Positions 12,003 to 22,689 of a DNA stretch of 64,000 bases are shown here, piece after piece. Under the pieces are notes generated by a model. That model had not been told where the DNA came from. It worked only from the letters and a program-made list of their open reading frames with translations, and searched no databases. Origin of the DNA: Apostichopus japonicus (taxonomy: Eukaryota; Echinodermata; Holothuroidea; Aspidochirotida; Stichopodidae); contig NC_092561.1 of NCBI RefSeq assembly GCF_037975245.1, positions 10,911,001 to 10,975,000 of the forward strand, read 5' to 3'. Position numbers and translations under genes: made by a program. Every line of letters begins with the position of its first letter. The first letter of the stretch is position 1.

Positions 12003-12070
12003 ATGCCAGAATGAAGTCAACCGCGAAAACTTACATCAAAGAAACGAATATCCAGAGCCTACACCACACT
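12003..12070 (+). pseudogene. Possible 3'-terminal exon of the TRIM-like pseudogene
   Basis: After the GTGAGT donor near 11810, a TTTCCAACAG(ATGCCAG) acceptor region at about 11990-12009 precedes a short open stretch reading NEVNRENLHQRNEYPEPTPH before a stop. Placement rests only on splice-like sites. Confidence 0.3.
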
Positions 12071-12364
12071 GAATCGAATATTAAGGGCAACTGACGAGGA
12101 GAGAATAATCAATATTCACAGAAACAACTAGAAACTTTAAGATGAAACGGATCCTTTATCTGTATCTAATGATATGGAGATACAGTTCCTGATGATTATC
12201 AACAGCCCCGACGAACAATAGTAAGAAGAAATAAGTCTGGAAAGTTATCAAAGATGGTAAAATGAATTTATTGAAAGTATCACAGTTATTTGTTTTATTG
12301 CAAGACCATGTTTATGTTGTGTGTTTGCGTGCGACGCCTTGCTTGAAGCTTGGACAATCTCATA

Positions 12365-12596
12365 TTTCGTGTGTAGGAGAACCACATTTAGGAGTAAAAG
12401 CCAATTAGTTTTGGTGGAGGTCATATGTCATTTGGGGTCACAATGTGTCAAATAGTGAAGCCCTGTAAACATGATATCTCAAGAAGAAAAGCTTGTACCA
12501 ATCTCATATATAGTGTGAAGGAGCAACACATTGATTAGAAGCAGCCGATTGTTTAGAGTGGCGGTCAAAGTCCGTTTCGGATCACTAGGGGTACAA
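12365..12596. repeat. Dispersed repeat fragment (GGTCA-rich type)
   Basis: Contains phrases such as TTTGGTGGAGGTCATATGTCATTTGGGGTCA and AAACATGATATCTCAAG, similar in style to repeats near 6200, 28050 and 48100. Boundaries are not resolved. Confidence 0.35.
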
Positions 12597-12920
12597 AAGT
12601 TTAGGAAGAGTTGTACATTTACAGAACCAAATAAATGAGCAACATAAAACAATAATATTTAAAAGCGTCATGTTTGTTCGAACGTTTTCGAAGATATCTC
12701 ATCTTCCTCCTCAGGTAGAGTAAGGCTTTAAAAATATATAGTTCCATAAGTCTTTAGCCATTTCGTGATAACATGTTGATAAATGTAGCAAAGTTTAAAA
12801 TACATTGAGTAGGTAGGAGGATCCATGTTGTAATAGCTGACTATTTAAAACTGGTTTCAGTTTTTGATGTAGAGAGCTTCCTTGATTGTAATCTCAAAGT
12901 CTGAGTTGCCAGAGTTGCCA
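12597..12920 (-). mobile_element. Penelope-like element, 3' fragment (first unit)
   Basis: Minus-strand 3' end of a Penelope-like element: the end of the GIY-YIG region followed by the 3' untranslated segment. It matches the corresponding part of the next unit (12945-13270). On the minus strand 12683-12715 reads CTGAGGA...GAAA with a GAAGAT/ATCTTC stem between the two, a hammerhead-like arrangement. Confidence 0.65.
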
Positions 12921-12944
12921 GTTGATATAACATGAAAATTAAAG

Positions 12945-14090
12945 TTTAGGAAGAGTTTTACATTTGTAGAACCATATAAACGAGCAAAATAAAACGAATC
13001 AGTTGATGAAAGTCATAGTAGTGTATATTCAAACGTTTTCGAAGATTTCCCATCTTCCTCGTCAGGAAATAGATAACAATATAGTCACTTATGTATAGTG
13101 CATACGAAAGTTGTAGTATTAATGTTGACTATCCATGTTCAAAGATATAGGAGGTTCTAAAATAAGTTGAGTATATATGACGATCCATGTTGAAATAGTT
13201 GATTGTTTAAAACGGGTTTGAGTTTCTTGATGTACAGTGCCTCCTTAATTTTAATTTCAAAGTCTGTATAGCCGCTGTCTATGACACTAAATTTGGTGAT
13301 GTTAGCTGTTCGGCATTCTATACAGTGAGTGATATGCTCATAGATTGCAGATTTGTCAGATAAGTTCTCCTTGACCCTTGTAGCCAGATGTCTTTTAGTC
13401 TTACCGATGTAAGTTTGGTTCTTATCACAGGAACCTTCAAATGAATAGATGACATTGGCTTTAAGGGTCATGGGGGTCTTATCTTTCAAAGAAAAGTAAT
13501 TAACGACTTTAAACGTTTTGAAAACTATGATACACTTCTTGTTAATGCCTCTAAAATGTTTAGTTAAGGATCTCTTGAAATTTAGTGAAGGGTGACCTAT
13601 GAATGGAATGGTAATCATGTACTTACTGTCATCATCCTTATCCTGATTATCCACTTCAGAACTAAGTTTCTTATTGAGGAATTTGTTTACACACTCTCCC
13701 AAATTCCTGCTGGGATAACCGTTATGGTATAAAATCTCTTTTAATTTGGAGACCTCTGTATGGAATAAGGACCAATTGCTGCACACAACAAATGCCCTAT
13801 TAAGGAAACAATTAATTAAGCCGATCTTCCAAACCCATGGACACGTGGCATGGAAATTCAGAATTACATTTGTACTAGTTGGCTTACGATAGACCATTGA
13901 ACTGTATGATGAGTTAGTTTCAGAGGTTAAACAAACCTCTGTGTCAAGAAAAGCAAGCTGATTCGGTCCAATTTCATGGGTAAATTTCAAATTTGGATGT
14001 AATTGGTTAAGAAAACCAAGGAAACTGTGAACATGATCCAAAGAATTAAACACACAGAAAATGTCATCCACATGAAAATTGTTTATGCTG
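12945..14090 (-). mobile_element. Penelope-like element, truncated unit with RT end and GIY-YIG
   Basis: Open frame at 13157-14071. It starts inside the reverse transcriptase catalytic motif (VDDIFCVFNS) and continues through the RT thumb (LNQLHPNLKFTHEIG, YRKPTSTNVILNF). It ends in a GIY-YIG nuclease (VIYSFEGSC...TYIGKTKRHLATRV...EHITHC). RT plus GIY-YIG in one polypeptide defines Penelope-like elements, which prime reverse transcription at nicked DNA or telomeric ends. The RT fingers and palm are missing: the unit is abruptly joined at about 14090 to the 3' part of the next unit. It is open for 304 codons but cannot be autonomous. Confidence 0.85.
13034..13065 (-). ncRNA. Hammerhead-like motif in the Penelope 3' region
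   Basis: Minus strand: CTGACGA, one extra G, a six-base stem GAAGAT/ATCTTC closed by a short loop, then GAAA. This matches the CUGANGA...GAAA core of hammerhead ribozymes, which are reported from Penelope-like elements. The extra base before stem II and unproven stems I and III make activity uncertain. Confidence 0.4.
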
Positions 14091-14987
14091 CTTTCGGTCT
14101 TTCAATCTCTGCACTGGTTTATATGTTCAAAGATGGCAGATTTCCCAGAAAGATGCTTCTTGACTCTCACAGCTAAATGCCTCTTGGTCTTACCAATGTA
14201 AGCCTGATTCCTGTCACAGGAACCTTCGAATGAATAAATGATATTAGCTCTGAGTGCCATAGGAGTCATATCCTTCAGGGAAAAATAATTGCCAACTCTG
14301 AAAGTTTTGAATACAACAAATCACGTCTTATTGATGCGCTTAAGATGATTACTTGGAGACTTTTTGAAAATCAGTGATGGGTGTCCATTGAGTGGAATAC
14401 ATATAATGTATCTTGTATCATCATCCTCTTTATCCTGATTAGCCTCTTTTGGACCAAGCTTGTTAAAAAGGAATTTGTTGACACAATCATCGAAAATCTT
14501 ATTAGAATAGCCATTATCAGAGAAAATCTTCTTTAATTTGGATAATTCTTCATGGAATAGAGACCAATTGCTACAAACAACGAAAGCACGATTAAGAAAG
14601 CAATATATTAGTCCTGTCTTCCATGCCCAAGGGCAAATGGCATTGAAGTTTAGAATGACATTTGTATTAGTGGGCTTACGGTAGACTGTAGAAATATGTG
14701 TTGCATCACTTTCAGTCGGTAGACAGATATTGGTGTCCAAAAATGATAACTGGCTTGGTCCAATTTCACAAGTAAATTTTAGATTTGGATGTAGTTGGTT
14801 GAGAAAGGCAAGAAATCTATGCACAAGCTCCATTGAATCACAAACACAGAAAATGTCATCCACATATCTTAGATAAAGAGCTGGCAAAAACTCATGGCAT
14901 TCGACCATAAACTGGTTTTCTAAATGTGCTAAGAAAAAATTGGCTAAAGTTGGCCCCAAGGGGCTTCCCATCATCACACCATCAATT
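14091..14987 (-). mobile_element. Penelope-like element, second truncated unit
   Basis: Head-to-tail neighbour of the previous unit. The frame at 14321-14977 runs from MMGSPLGPTLANFF through RYVDDIFCVCDS (catalytic Asp pair) to HPSLIFKKSP. It then breaks near 14320 and continues in another frame as NYFSLKDM...IIYSFEGSC, AYIGKTKRHLAVRVKKH, EHINQC until the junction at about 14090. The start of the RT is missing. The two units share clearly recognisable protein sequence but many substitutions, so the array is not a recent copy. Confidence 0.8.
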
Positions 14988-15080
14988 TGGCAATTGATGG
15001 TGTGACGATGGGAAGCCCCTTGGGGCCAACTTTAGCCAATTTTTTTCTTAGCACATTTGGAAACCAGTTTATGGTCGAAT
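14899..15080. repeat. 89-bp fold-back at the Penelope array end
   Basis: 14899-14987 and 14992-15080 are inverted copies with a 4-base spacer and only a few mismatches. Both carry the SPLGPTLANFF-coding part of the RT. Inverted 5' ends next to tandem units are typical of Penelope-like insertions. Confidence 0.85.
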
Positions 15081-16170
15081 ATCCTAAAGTTTCTTTAGGA
15101 TATTCTGGCTTTGTTTTCTCTGATAACCATATGTTATATTCTCAACCAATTAAAAAAAGTTATTAAACATCACTACTGGTTATGCACAGGCAACCCCTAC
15201 ACAGTAGAGTATAGTACTAGCCGCCCCGGTATAGACATAAACATTGGTCATCCCCATCTGAGTAAGGTAAAATTGGGTTCGATAACACAAAAACGTGAAG
15301 GATAAAATACTTCATGTCGAATGCCATTACATTTAACGTGGTCAAACATCTCCTACATTATTTCTTAAGGCATTTCCACATGCCATCAGTCATAATTCGC
15401 CAAAAATACAACAATTAAAGGAGTTTTGAGACAAGTTTGCTGTTACCGCTGCCATGATTTTTTCATACTGCACAGAAATATAATTTTTCAATGTGCAATT
15501 ACGAAACACCATGTATCTGCCTAAGTGCCTAATCTGTAATTCATAGAAAGCATTAATGTTGTAGATCTGTACTATGGAGACTTGAACGGCAGTGAAACCA
15601 TGTTTTACACAATATTTCAACAAGGACTGATGTCATATTTAGTATGTTGATATATATATATATATATATCACATTAAGTACAAGAAGCTTGTTGTTGAGG
15701 TCAATGGTCATTTCAGGACAGCCTGTGTCATTGTGATATTATTGTTTGTCACATCGCACTGCTTTTCACTGTATTACTAATATCAAGTATGTTGTACTCC
15801 ATCAGTAAATATTACGTCAGATTCATGCAGAAAATAGGTGAATGTTAGATCATCGAAACCACTATGCATTTTGGCATTCTGGTTTTACTTGGACGCTAGC
15901 AAGGTCTTGCACAGTGCCAGATTAGCTTTTTACAATGGTGTATCACATTTATTTTTAAGGAGGCCTGCCAATTCACCCGGTTAAGGCGTAGACTCCGAAT
16001 TCCAAGATCTCCAGCCCTCTTTGTTGCCCTGTTCAATCTCCCGTCTTTTAAGACCTACTTCCTTCCCTGATGTCGCTTGAAAAGATTGCGCTACGGCGAA
16101 GATAGTCAATTTCAAAGCGGCAAGTGTTGCCGTTTATAGGTAGACTTCATTACTGCAATATCAACGTTTG
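15081..16170. other. No gene seen; dispersed repeat copy
   Basis: 15270-15600 corresponds to 4955-5150 plus 5930-6070 without the sequence lying between those two blocks. A short TA tract is at 15646-15670. No supported coding region. Confidence 0.45.
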
Positions 16171-16175
16171 CTTAC

Positions 16176-16480
16176 CTGAGACAAATCGCCAATCTTTGAT
16201 GAGCAGAAATTAGTTTTCTGAGCTGCGGCACTTGTCTTATGAGGTCATCTTGTACTCGGTCAACAATGTGGTTAAACTGGTCCTCGTTCATTTTAAAGTA
16301 ATTGTAGAACTTATCTTCGTAACTAGAAAGTTCTCTTACCAGAGTGTGGTACCCGCCGAGCTCCTCATGCTTTTCATCTATTTCATGTACCCACAATCGG
16401 GGACATCTCTCACGGTTCCTCTTCCATAATTGATAGAAGAGCATATCTTCGTCCATTTCGTGGTCTGCCATGTTTCTCAC
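16176..16480 (-). CDS. PIF/Harbinger transposase, first coding exon (orphan)
   Basis: Encodes the N-terminal part of a Harbinger-type (HARBI1-like) transposase. It opens MADHEMDEDMLFYQLWKR, followed by RLWVHEIDEKHEELGGYHTL, FKMNEDQFNHIVDRV and ISAHQRLAICLR, in the order seen at the start of these DDE nucleases. The exon ends in a good donor (CTCAG|GTAAGC), so the catalytic exon should follow at lower coordinates, but nothing resembling it is visible in 15081-16170. A GGGCCGGTCACACTAC terminus lies about 160 bases upstream of the ATG. The element is therefore a truncated transposon, not a domesticated HARBI1. Confidence 0.7.
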
Positions 16481-16549
16481 TTAATTAACTGAGTTGCATT
16501 GAAGTTCAGACATACGGGCGCATACATGTTGCTAACTAGAATATGCACT

Positions 16550-16655
16550 CCGTTTAAATATCGTTGTAGTGTGACCTGTTCCCCGATTCGATTTATAGGA
16601 GCGATTTTATATCGGATCAGTTTCCGATCCGATATCGCTGTAGTGTGACCGGCCC
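16550..16655 (-). mobile_element. Harbinger 5' terminus
   Basis: Minus strand begins GGGCCGGTCACACTACAGCG after TAAA, then GATATCGGATCGG. GGTCACACTACA recurs further in (about 16560-16580) as a subterminal repeat. The 3-bp TAA/TTA next to it fits the target preference of PIF/Harbinger elements. The matching far end was not found. Confidence 0.6.
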
Positions 16656-16689
16656 TTTACTGCACCGGCCTCTACTGTAAGAGTATGTA

Positions 16690-18600
16690 GAAAAGGGAGG
16701 AAAATATACCAGCCGTAGCATTTTCCTTCTTTTTATGTAGGGAGACTCATTCGCAACGCTGAGCAGACTCAGCAGAGTCGAGGTTCATCTTCGCTTCTGG
16801 ATCCAGCCTATAACTTATCAACGCGTGCGTGCGTGTGTACGCTGGATATATCTACTTCATTGTGCCTAGGTACAATTTTATTGTACTGATTTTCCAGAGA
16901 GAGATTGGTTTATTTTTCTCTAATTAATAAGAATTTTCTAAGCGTACTTCTTAATTGCTTACTTGTTTCTTATCTTTTCATTTGTTATTGATTTAACAAT
17001 GTGCCTAATTATAAGTTTGACTTTGAATTTCATATTTTCGAGGCAAATGAAAAGTTTTGTTATAGTTGGACAGTTGGTTGATTATGCAATATATTCAAAT
17101 ATTTTTGACGAGATACTTTGACTGCGCATATTTTATTTGCGGTAAATGGTTTCCCATTGTTCTTGTGGCTTTGATGACAAATGGTTGCTAATACGTCACG
17201 GTGTTCGTAGTCTAACCAATTAACGCCATGCAGCTGGTAATATGTAATATCTGTTATCTAGGGGCATTTATAGATTGTGAGGAAGATCACACTGTGGTAT
17301 GTTTTCTGATTAGTTTAAAGTATTCACGGGTATATAATGGGTGGGTGGGGGCTGAAGAATTTGACGATCGAATGATGTAAATTCAACAGACAGATGATGG
17401 GCGACGATCAAAAGACATCTTATTGATACTGCAAAGTGTCGTTAGGCCCGAAAATAGTAATATTTGGCGTACATTCCTCCCTGCTGCATGACTGTTCCCT
17501 CTCATCTCCCAACGTCCACTAAAAGAGAATGGTGCGCAACAACCGAAAAGAATGTATGAACTCGATCGAGTCTGTGGGGATGGGGGGGTAGCTTGTACGT
17601 CTCTTGTACATGGTATTCCTGAAGCCACAGGGGTAGGGTAGTAACAAAACTGTTTCCCTTTCTGTTTGCCATGTGGAACATACCTTATAGCGCCACAAGT
17701 CCGGGATTCACATTTCACCTCGTCCCGAAAACAACTTTATTAACCACAGTGGAACCAAATGTGAAATTCATGAATCCGAGGTAAGCTTGGCTTGTGCAAA
17801 GGTTGTTTTACCCGGTGTTTTCTCAAGGCAAATGGAAATTTGCCATCTGTCCTGATTTACATGAACCGTCCGATTTATTTAGGAAATCACACGATTTTAT
17901 TTGCTACTCTTCCGGCAAAATTTGAGTTGCACCATTTTTCTTTACCGTAATTGTGATCATAAATGAATCCTTTGTATGCTTTTACTTGCTGCAAGAACGG
18001 GTAGATGTTCCACTTGGTTTTATGGGAACTATATGTATAAGATGCTAATGTCATTGTGCAGCGCTAACGTCATTACGACAATTAGTGTTTATGTAACCTA
18101 TTACATTGCAGAGTTTTACGTGTAAACAATGTTTCTCTGATACTTGTTAGATCGCTTTCTTGTTTAAGTTGGATTATATCGAGTCCTCCCTAATTTCTCC
18201 CTCAGACTTGGGGAGGGGGGGGGGGAGATTTTAAATTTCCATATTTTAGTGAGAGACAGGGTTGTCAGGTCTCCAAATCAATATAGACCAAGATATACAC
18301 TTACAATCAAGTGTAACATTGTTTGGAAATTCTCGTATATCCAAAGAGGTGCACTTCTATTCAAAATGGAGAAATATTTTCCATAGGTTGACAGATATAC
18401 ATAGATGATAATATTTCATTACTTGTTTAGGTTGAGTCTAACGAAATGTTTCAGTTTCATATAAGCAATGTATTTAAAATAAAAAGCATAAGCATACAAT
18501 TAACTGTATAGCAGGAAGCTACCAAGCTGCAGTGAGATTCCTCTATCTATCTCATAGTAATATACTGTACACTCGCTTCCCGCTTCTAAAATGTTACGGG
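16690..18600. other. No gene supported
   Basis: No convincing exon or repeat boundary. A minus-strand frame at 17383-17718 has no recognisable domain. GT microsatellite-like bases lie near 16825 and a poly-G run near 18215. Confidence 0.4.
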
Positions 18601-18602
18601 AT

Positions 18603-18690
18603 TACGCCCATGACGCCAATGACGCCATGACGCCCTTACGCCATGACGCCCTTATGCCATGACGCCCATGACGCCCACGACGCCCATGGG
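18603..18690. repeat. Short tandem repeat of CATGACGCC units
   Basis: About ten imperfect 9-12-bp units of CATGACGCC. The Arg/Gly/His-rich frame on the minus strand comes from the repeat and is not a gene. Confidence 0.85.
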
Positions 18691-19329
18691 CGTTAGATAC
18701 ATCGTGGTCGTCATTTATAAATCGAGAGAAACTTTCAGATGATAACGCAACTTTTAACCAATGATACTTAGTCTTCAAACGTACAATTTCAAGTTTCGGA
18801 CGTATGGAACACCGTTTTAACATTTATTACGGAGTATAACTGAAATCAATTCACTTATTTCAAAGCACCACAGAATTTCATTTATGTGAAAATTTCAAGA
18901 AATCTGAAATTCTATATTATACATCTGAATTGGAGTTTCAGATACCTTCCATTCAATTTCAGATATCTTAATTAGAATTTCAGATAGATGAAATAACGTA
19001 CAAATTAAATGTTAAAACGGCTTTCAATGCGGGCGTTGAGAGGAGGAGGTGCTGAAACAAACAATTTTGGAATGAAATATTGTTTTAATATAATTGTTTT
19101 CTTATATAGTTAATTGACAACTTAAAATGCTACTCAATGAATGTAATGTTGTAAATTATTATATGAGATATTACAGGGCACGGTTTTCAACATTTGGGGT
19201 CAGTGCTGTAGAGACTCTTTGATATTTTCCATAATTTATTATAACACGAACAATAACAGCAAGACAAGGAAGAAGAAGAGAGGCTGTGGTGAGAAGTATA
19301 TCGTTAATTTCCAAATTAATTCGGTGTTT

Positions 19330-19551
19330 CTACAAGGTGATCTTACAAATAAAGCCGAATGTATGTCCGCATTTCGAATCATTCCACTTGCTTTGGTAAT
19401 CATTTGCTGGCTTCCAGATGCACCCGCAGTCCTGACCATCTTTATAATTGTTTGGCTGATTTGGCCACCAGTCTGTAAATGCCGGGACAGAGCCATCTAC
19501 TCCGACAAATATACCTTCCTCGTCTCGATCACTGTAACCGATCCACACGGT
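19330..19551 (-). CDS. C-type lectin B, last coding exon (sugar-binding loop)
   Basis: C-terminal half of a C-type lectin domain on the minus strand. A strong acceptor (TTTTCTCTTTCAG) precedes a phase-0 exon of 73 codons plus TAG. It holds the WIG motif (TVWIGYSD), the long loop (FTDWWPNQPNN), the cysteines of DCGCIW and SKC, the WND calcium-site motif (KWNDSKC) and the closing FICKI. The position normally EPN (mannose type) or QPD (galactose type) reads QPN, so specificity is uncertain. The second Cys in DCGC may form an extra disulfide. Its phase and missing half fit the exons at 32404-33230. That link spans about 12 kb and is inferred; the exon could belong to another paralogue. Confidence 0.8.
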   Translation of the reverse strand, partial: TVWIGYSDRDEEGIFVGVDGSVPAFTDWWPNQPNNYKDGQDCGCIWKPANDYQSKWNDSKCGHTFGFICKITL

Positions 19552-19738
19552 CTGAAAGAGAAAACGTAAACATGTAACGAATGCCATGATTTCAGTCCAC
19601 GGTTATCCAGTATTTCCTGGCCTATACATAGGTCTTACGTATGGATTTTACAGGCCCATTCTTAGACCATTAAGGCATACCGTGTAAGGTATGCATTTTA
19701 CATGTATTGAAACCTGAGCAAGTCTAGGTAAGTATGAT

Positions 19739-19921
19739 ATTGTGATAACGTGGAATTTTGCCCTTTTGGCACTCCAAGGTTTCAGTCATCTGCACAGGTA
19801 CAGGATATTCTCTGCCCTTCCCTTGTTCCCTTTGCATATTCATTAGGAGAGCACTGCTACCCATCATGTTACACAGGTCTTTGTTCTCTGCTCCATAGTA
19901 CTTAACCACATACTCTTCCAT
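19739..19921 (-). CDS. Unrecognised short open frame
   Basis: An open frame of about 61-65 codons (start MEEYVVKYYGAENKDLCNMM) just upstream of the lectin B last exon, on the same strand. Composition is protein-like and it ends near a CTTACCTAG-like site. I recognise no family. It may be a transposon fragment or an exon of another gene. Confidence 0.2.
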
Positions 19922-20385
19922 AAAGAAATAGGGCTTATAGTTTTAGTGATTGTGGAAAGGTTATTCCCAATGGAGTCTTTATTTCTGTTGTATGTTGTTA
20001 AACTGAGTTGTCATGTTCATGCGTATAAGTTAACCAACATGTTAGTTGCTTGTGTAATAATTTTAAGTTGGTATCCTTTCACTTTGTGAAGGGGTTGGCT
20101 ACTGAACTACTTTTACTCCCAGAGGCATGTGCTTCATTCCTTCAGTTATCCTTTGTTAGAGAAGACATTGTATTGATTGTTTTGTGAGAGGATATATTCA
20201 ACCATTCATGTGAAGAAAAAGAGCTTATTTCAGTGTATCTTGGCAGTTGGGAGTCTGACCCCGTGACCTCGAAGAATGATCAACGATCACGCATATCATT
20301 AAATTTGAATTTGCCCGCATTTTACGTAAAGTCGGTCCTACGTTTCACTCACAGAATTTACAGACATTGATAGTTTACAACTTAC

Positions 20386-20442
20386 CGGAACCTCACAGAA
20401 TGGATTAAAAGTAATTCCAATGTATGGTAGGGCAAAGATACC
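20386..20442 (-). CDS. Possible 57-bp micro-exon of lectin B
   Basis: Minus strand: acceptor TTTTTTCTAG, then 57 bases open in phase 0 (GIFALPYIGITFNPFCEVP), then donor CCG|GTAAGTTG. It would insert 19 residues between EPQ of exon 2 and TVWIG of the last exon without changing frame. It adds a cysteine that could pair with the extra Cys in DCGC. It may also be alternative or coincidental. Confidence 0.35.
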
Positions 20443-20619
20443 CTAGAAAAAATCAACGAAAACCTATGAAACAACGATTGCAATCCAACTTCGTCCTCAC
20501 ACATGTATTCCTAACTGACACAAAATAGGTCAAAACGAACCAACGAAAGAGAGTTACAGCAAAAAAGTTCTCCCATTTGTGGATCTTCTACTCTCCTACG
20601 TGATGCTGTAAAGATTAGG

Positions 20620-20700
20620 TGAAATGGTTGTCTAAGACGGCCAGTCACAAAACGATTACCTCGACTCGGCGATTTTGTTGCTGTCGCCGCCATTTTGAAA
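20620..20700 (-). repeat. Segment repeated at about 24700-24750
   Basis: The minus strand CGAGTCGAGGTAATCGTTTTG...CGTCTTAGACAAC resembles CGAGTCGACGTCTATCGTTATG...CGTCTTAGACAAC at 24700-24750. Its nature is unknown. Confidence 0.4.
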
Positions 20701-22180
20701 TTAGGTAGACTTTCGCCAAGCTGTTTGCATGCTATGGGCTACTACCGACAAGACTTCACTCAAATCGTTTTCAATGTAGTGGAACCCATTCCTTTAGTGT
20801 ACGGTCTATTAGGAATGTTAGGTTTTGTGGCGTAATTTAAATTGTGCTAAGGTTTGGAAGAAATTTTGTCCCAAATTCTAATATATGATTAGGTAAAATG
20901 TGAAATTACTGAGAGCTGCGTATGGGAGGGGTAAGAGAGACAAAATGGGGAGGAGGCAAGGGAGATGGTGTTTCCTTTCTAGCTAAATTAATGGTGGTAA
21001 CTATTAAGGTAACACAAATTTTCCTGAGTCTGTTGTCAAAACTGAAGGGGTCATACCACATGTCGAATATACAAAGGTAACATGGCCTAGGCCAAACCTT
21101 ATTTCTAGTTGTTTTCTAAGGAACTTCCAACAATTCCGAATGATTTATACCTACAATACCAAATGATTTATACTTACCCACTTACCATAATTCCACAGTA
21201 GCCCTTACTCAGTGAGATTCTGCAAAGCTGGGTACTCATCTGTTGCTTATATTCATCAATAAATATCAGTTAACAGTTTTCCAGTCAATACCAATCCTTG
21301 TTTGGTTCATGTATCACACTACATAACCACTTGTCAATATTGGAGTTAAGTACTGTGGCTTGGGTAGGGGTGTGTTGTTTAGGGGAGGGGTGTGGTGTTT
21401 TTAGGGGTTTTGGGGGAGGGAATGTGGTGCTTAGCGGATTTGGGGAAGGGTTTTGAGTTTCCCAGCTTTGGGATGGGTGTGGTGTTCACCAGCTTTGGGG
21501 AGAGTTAGGGTATTTTGGAGGGATGAGGTGGTTTTGCCACATATGGGGACTTTAATTAAAAGCGGACTTTCAGTACACAGGACGTGTTTGGATACATTAC
21601 GTTCTATGGATACTCTGACCAAATATTTTGAGTAGGGCTGTTTTCTTTTTCTTTTGCACATGCATAGTAGAACATTAGTCAACAGTGGAAATAGAGTTGC
21701 CTGGTCTTTTATTGATTTTATAACTGTAACAATAAGGCACTTTAAGCAACAGAAAAAAGAAAACAAAAACATTTGGTGTGACACTCTCCATGAAAGAACA
21801 TGTTTTAATGTCCTGTGAAAATATGGGCATGAAATATAAATTACTTTGATCACTTCAAAGTGAAATACTTTGTTCAAATGGAAAGAATAGCTTAACAAAA
21901 TTTGAATACTTCTTGAAATGAAACACACTTCATACTGTGAAGACTTCATACAATAATATTGTCTGAAAAAAAAATCACACACAATGTCAAGTGCATTATG
22001 ACTGGAAGGGGTATTTCAAGGTGGCATAGTGAAGGCATGACATAGCAACAACAGTTCAGGTGGCAGGATGGATAGTTTTGTAACTTTGAAATGGTGAGAT
22101 ATAACTGTGACATATAGAATAAGATATAGCATAAGATTAAAATTAAAAGACAAATATATAAAAGTAAAAGGTAAGAGTAG
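20701..22180. other. No gene supported; G-rich tract
   Basis: 21355-21520 is a G-rich, degenerate tandem stretch on the plus strand (GGGGTGTGGTGTTTAGGGG-like units) that could form G-quadruplexes. The remainder is AT-rich and unassigned. Confidence 0.45.
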
Positions 22181-22183
22181 AAA

Positions 22184-22680
22184 CTAGAAAGTAAATAAAT
22201 AAGTCCAAACTTGACATATAACTTTAACAACCTGGTCTTCTTCAGAAATAGGAGCACCAATAGCAGCCCAACGATCCATAATTCCTTTCATATAATTCAA
22301 ATTATTTCCAACTGACTTGCCCTCTGCCATTTCAGTTCTGAGGTACTTTTTCTTGAGCTGAATTTTGTTGGTTAGAGAATCCTTTTCGAACAGAGTACGC
22401 AAGGCATCCTAAGCATCACTTGGTTTGTCACTTGTTGTAATTAATTCCAGCTGACTAGATGCTATTGCAAGCACAATGGTGAAAAATGCCAGTTGTGTCT
22501 TTTTCAAGTTTGCACTCTTCTACTTCTCACATACAGTAACCCCCAACTTTCCTGAGCCATCCTCATAGCCCACAGGCCTTTTGCAAGAAACAAATGTCTC
22601 ATCTGGAAATTCCATGTCAGCCAGTTCGAGCCATCCATTTTGTTAATTTTCCACGTCATATCTTCTGTTGTTCCAGCCAT
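22184..22680 (-). pseudogene. Ty1/Copia retrotransposon gag remnant
   Basis: Minus-strand start of a Copia-type gag. The ATG at 22680 opens MAGTTEDMTWKINKMDGSNW, then LTWNFQMRHLFLAKGLW, the N-terminal gag region that precedes the UBN2 domain. After at least one frameshift, 22402-22200 encodes LFEKDSLTNKIQLKKKYLR, YMKGIMDRWAAIGAPISEED, the UBN2-like helical part. No zinc knuckle, protease, integrase or RT follows at lower coordinates and no LTR pair was found, so it is an isolated fossil. Confidence 0.75.
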
Positions 22681-22689
22681 ATTGGTCAG

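Noticed and set aside
17383-17718. 111-codon minus-strand frame with several cysteines
   Set aside because: No domain pattern, no convincing splice context, and it crosses poly-C sequence.
18602-18823. GRRGRHGRHG-rich minus-strand frame
   Set aside because: Produced by the CATGACGCC tandem repeat.
21431-22260. Long minus-strand frames before the Copia remnant
   Set aside because: No pol-like motif is seen; hydrophobic low-complexity text from AT-rich DNA.
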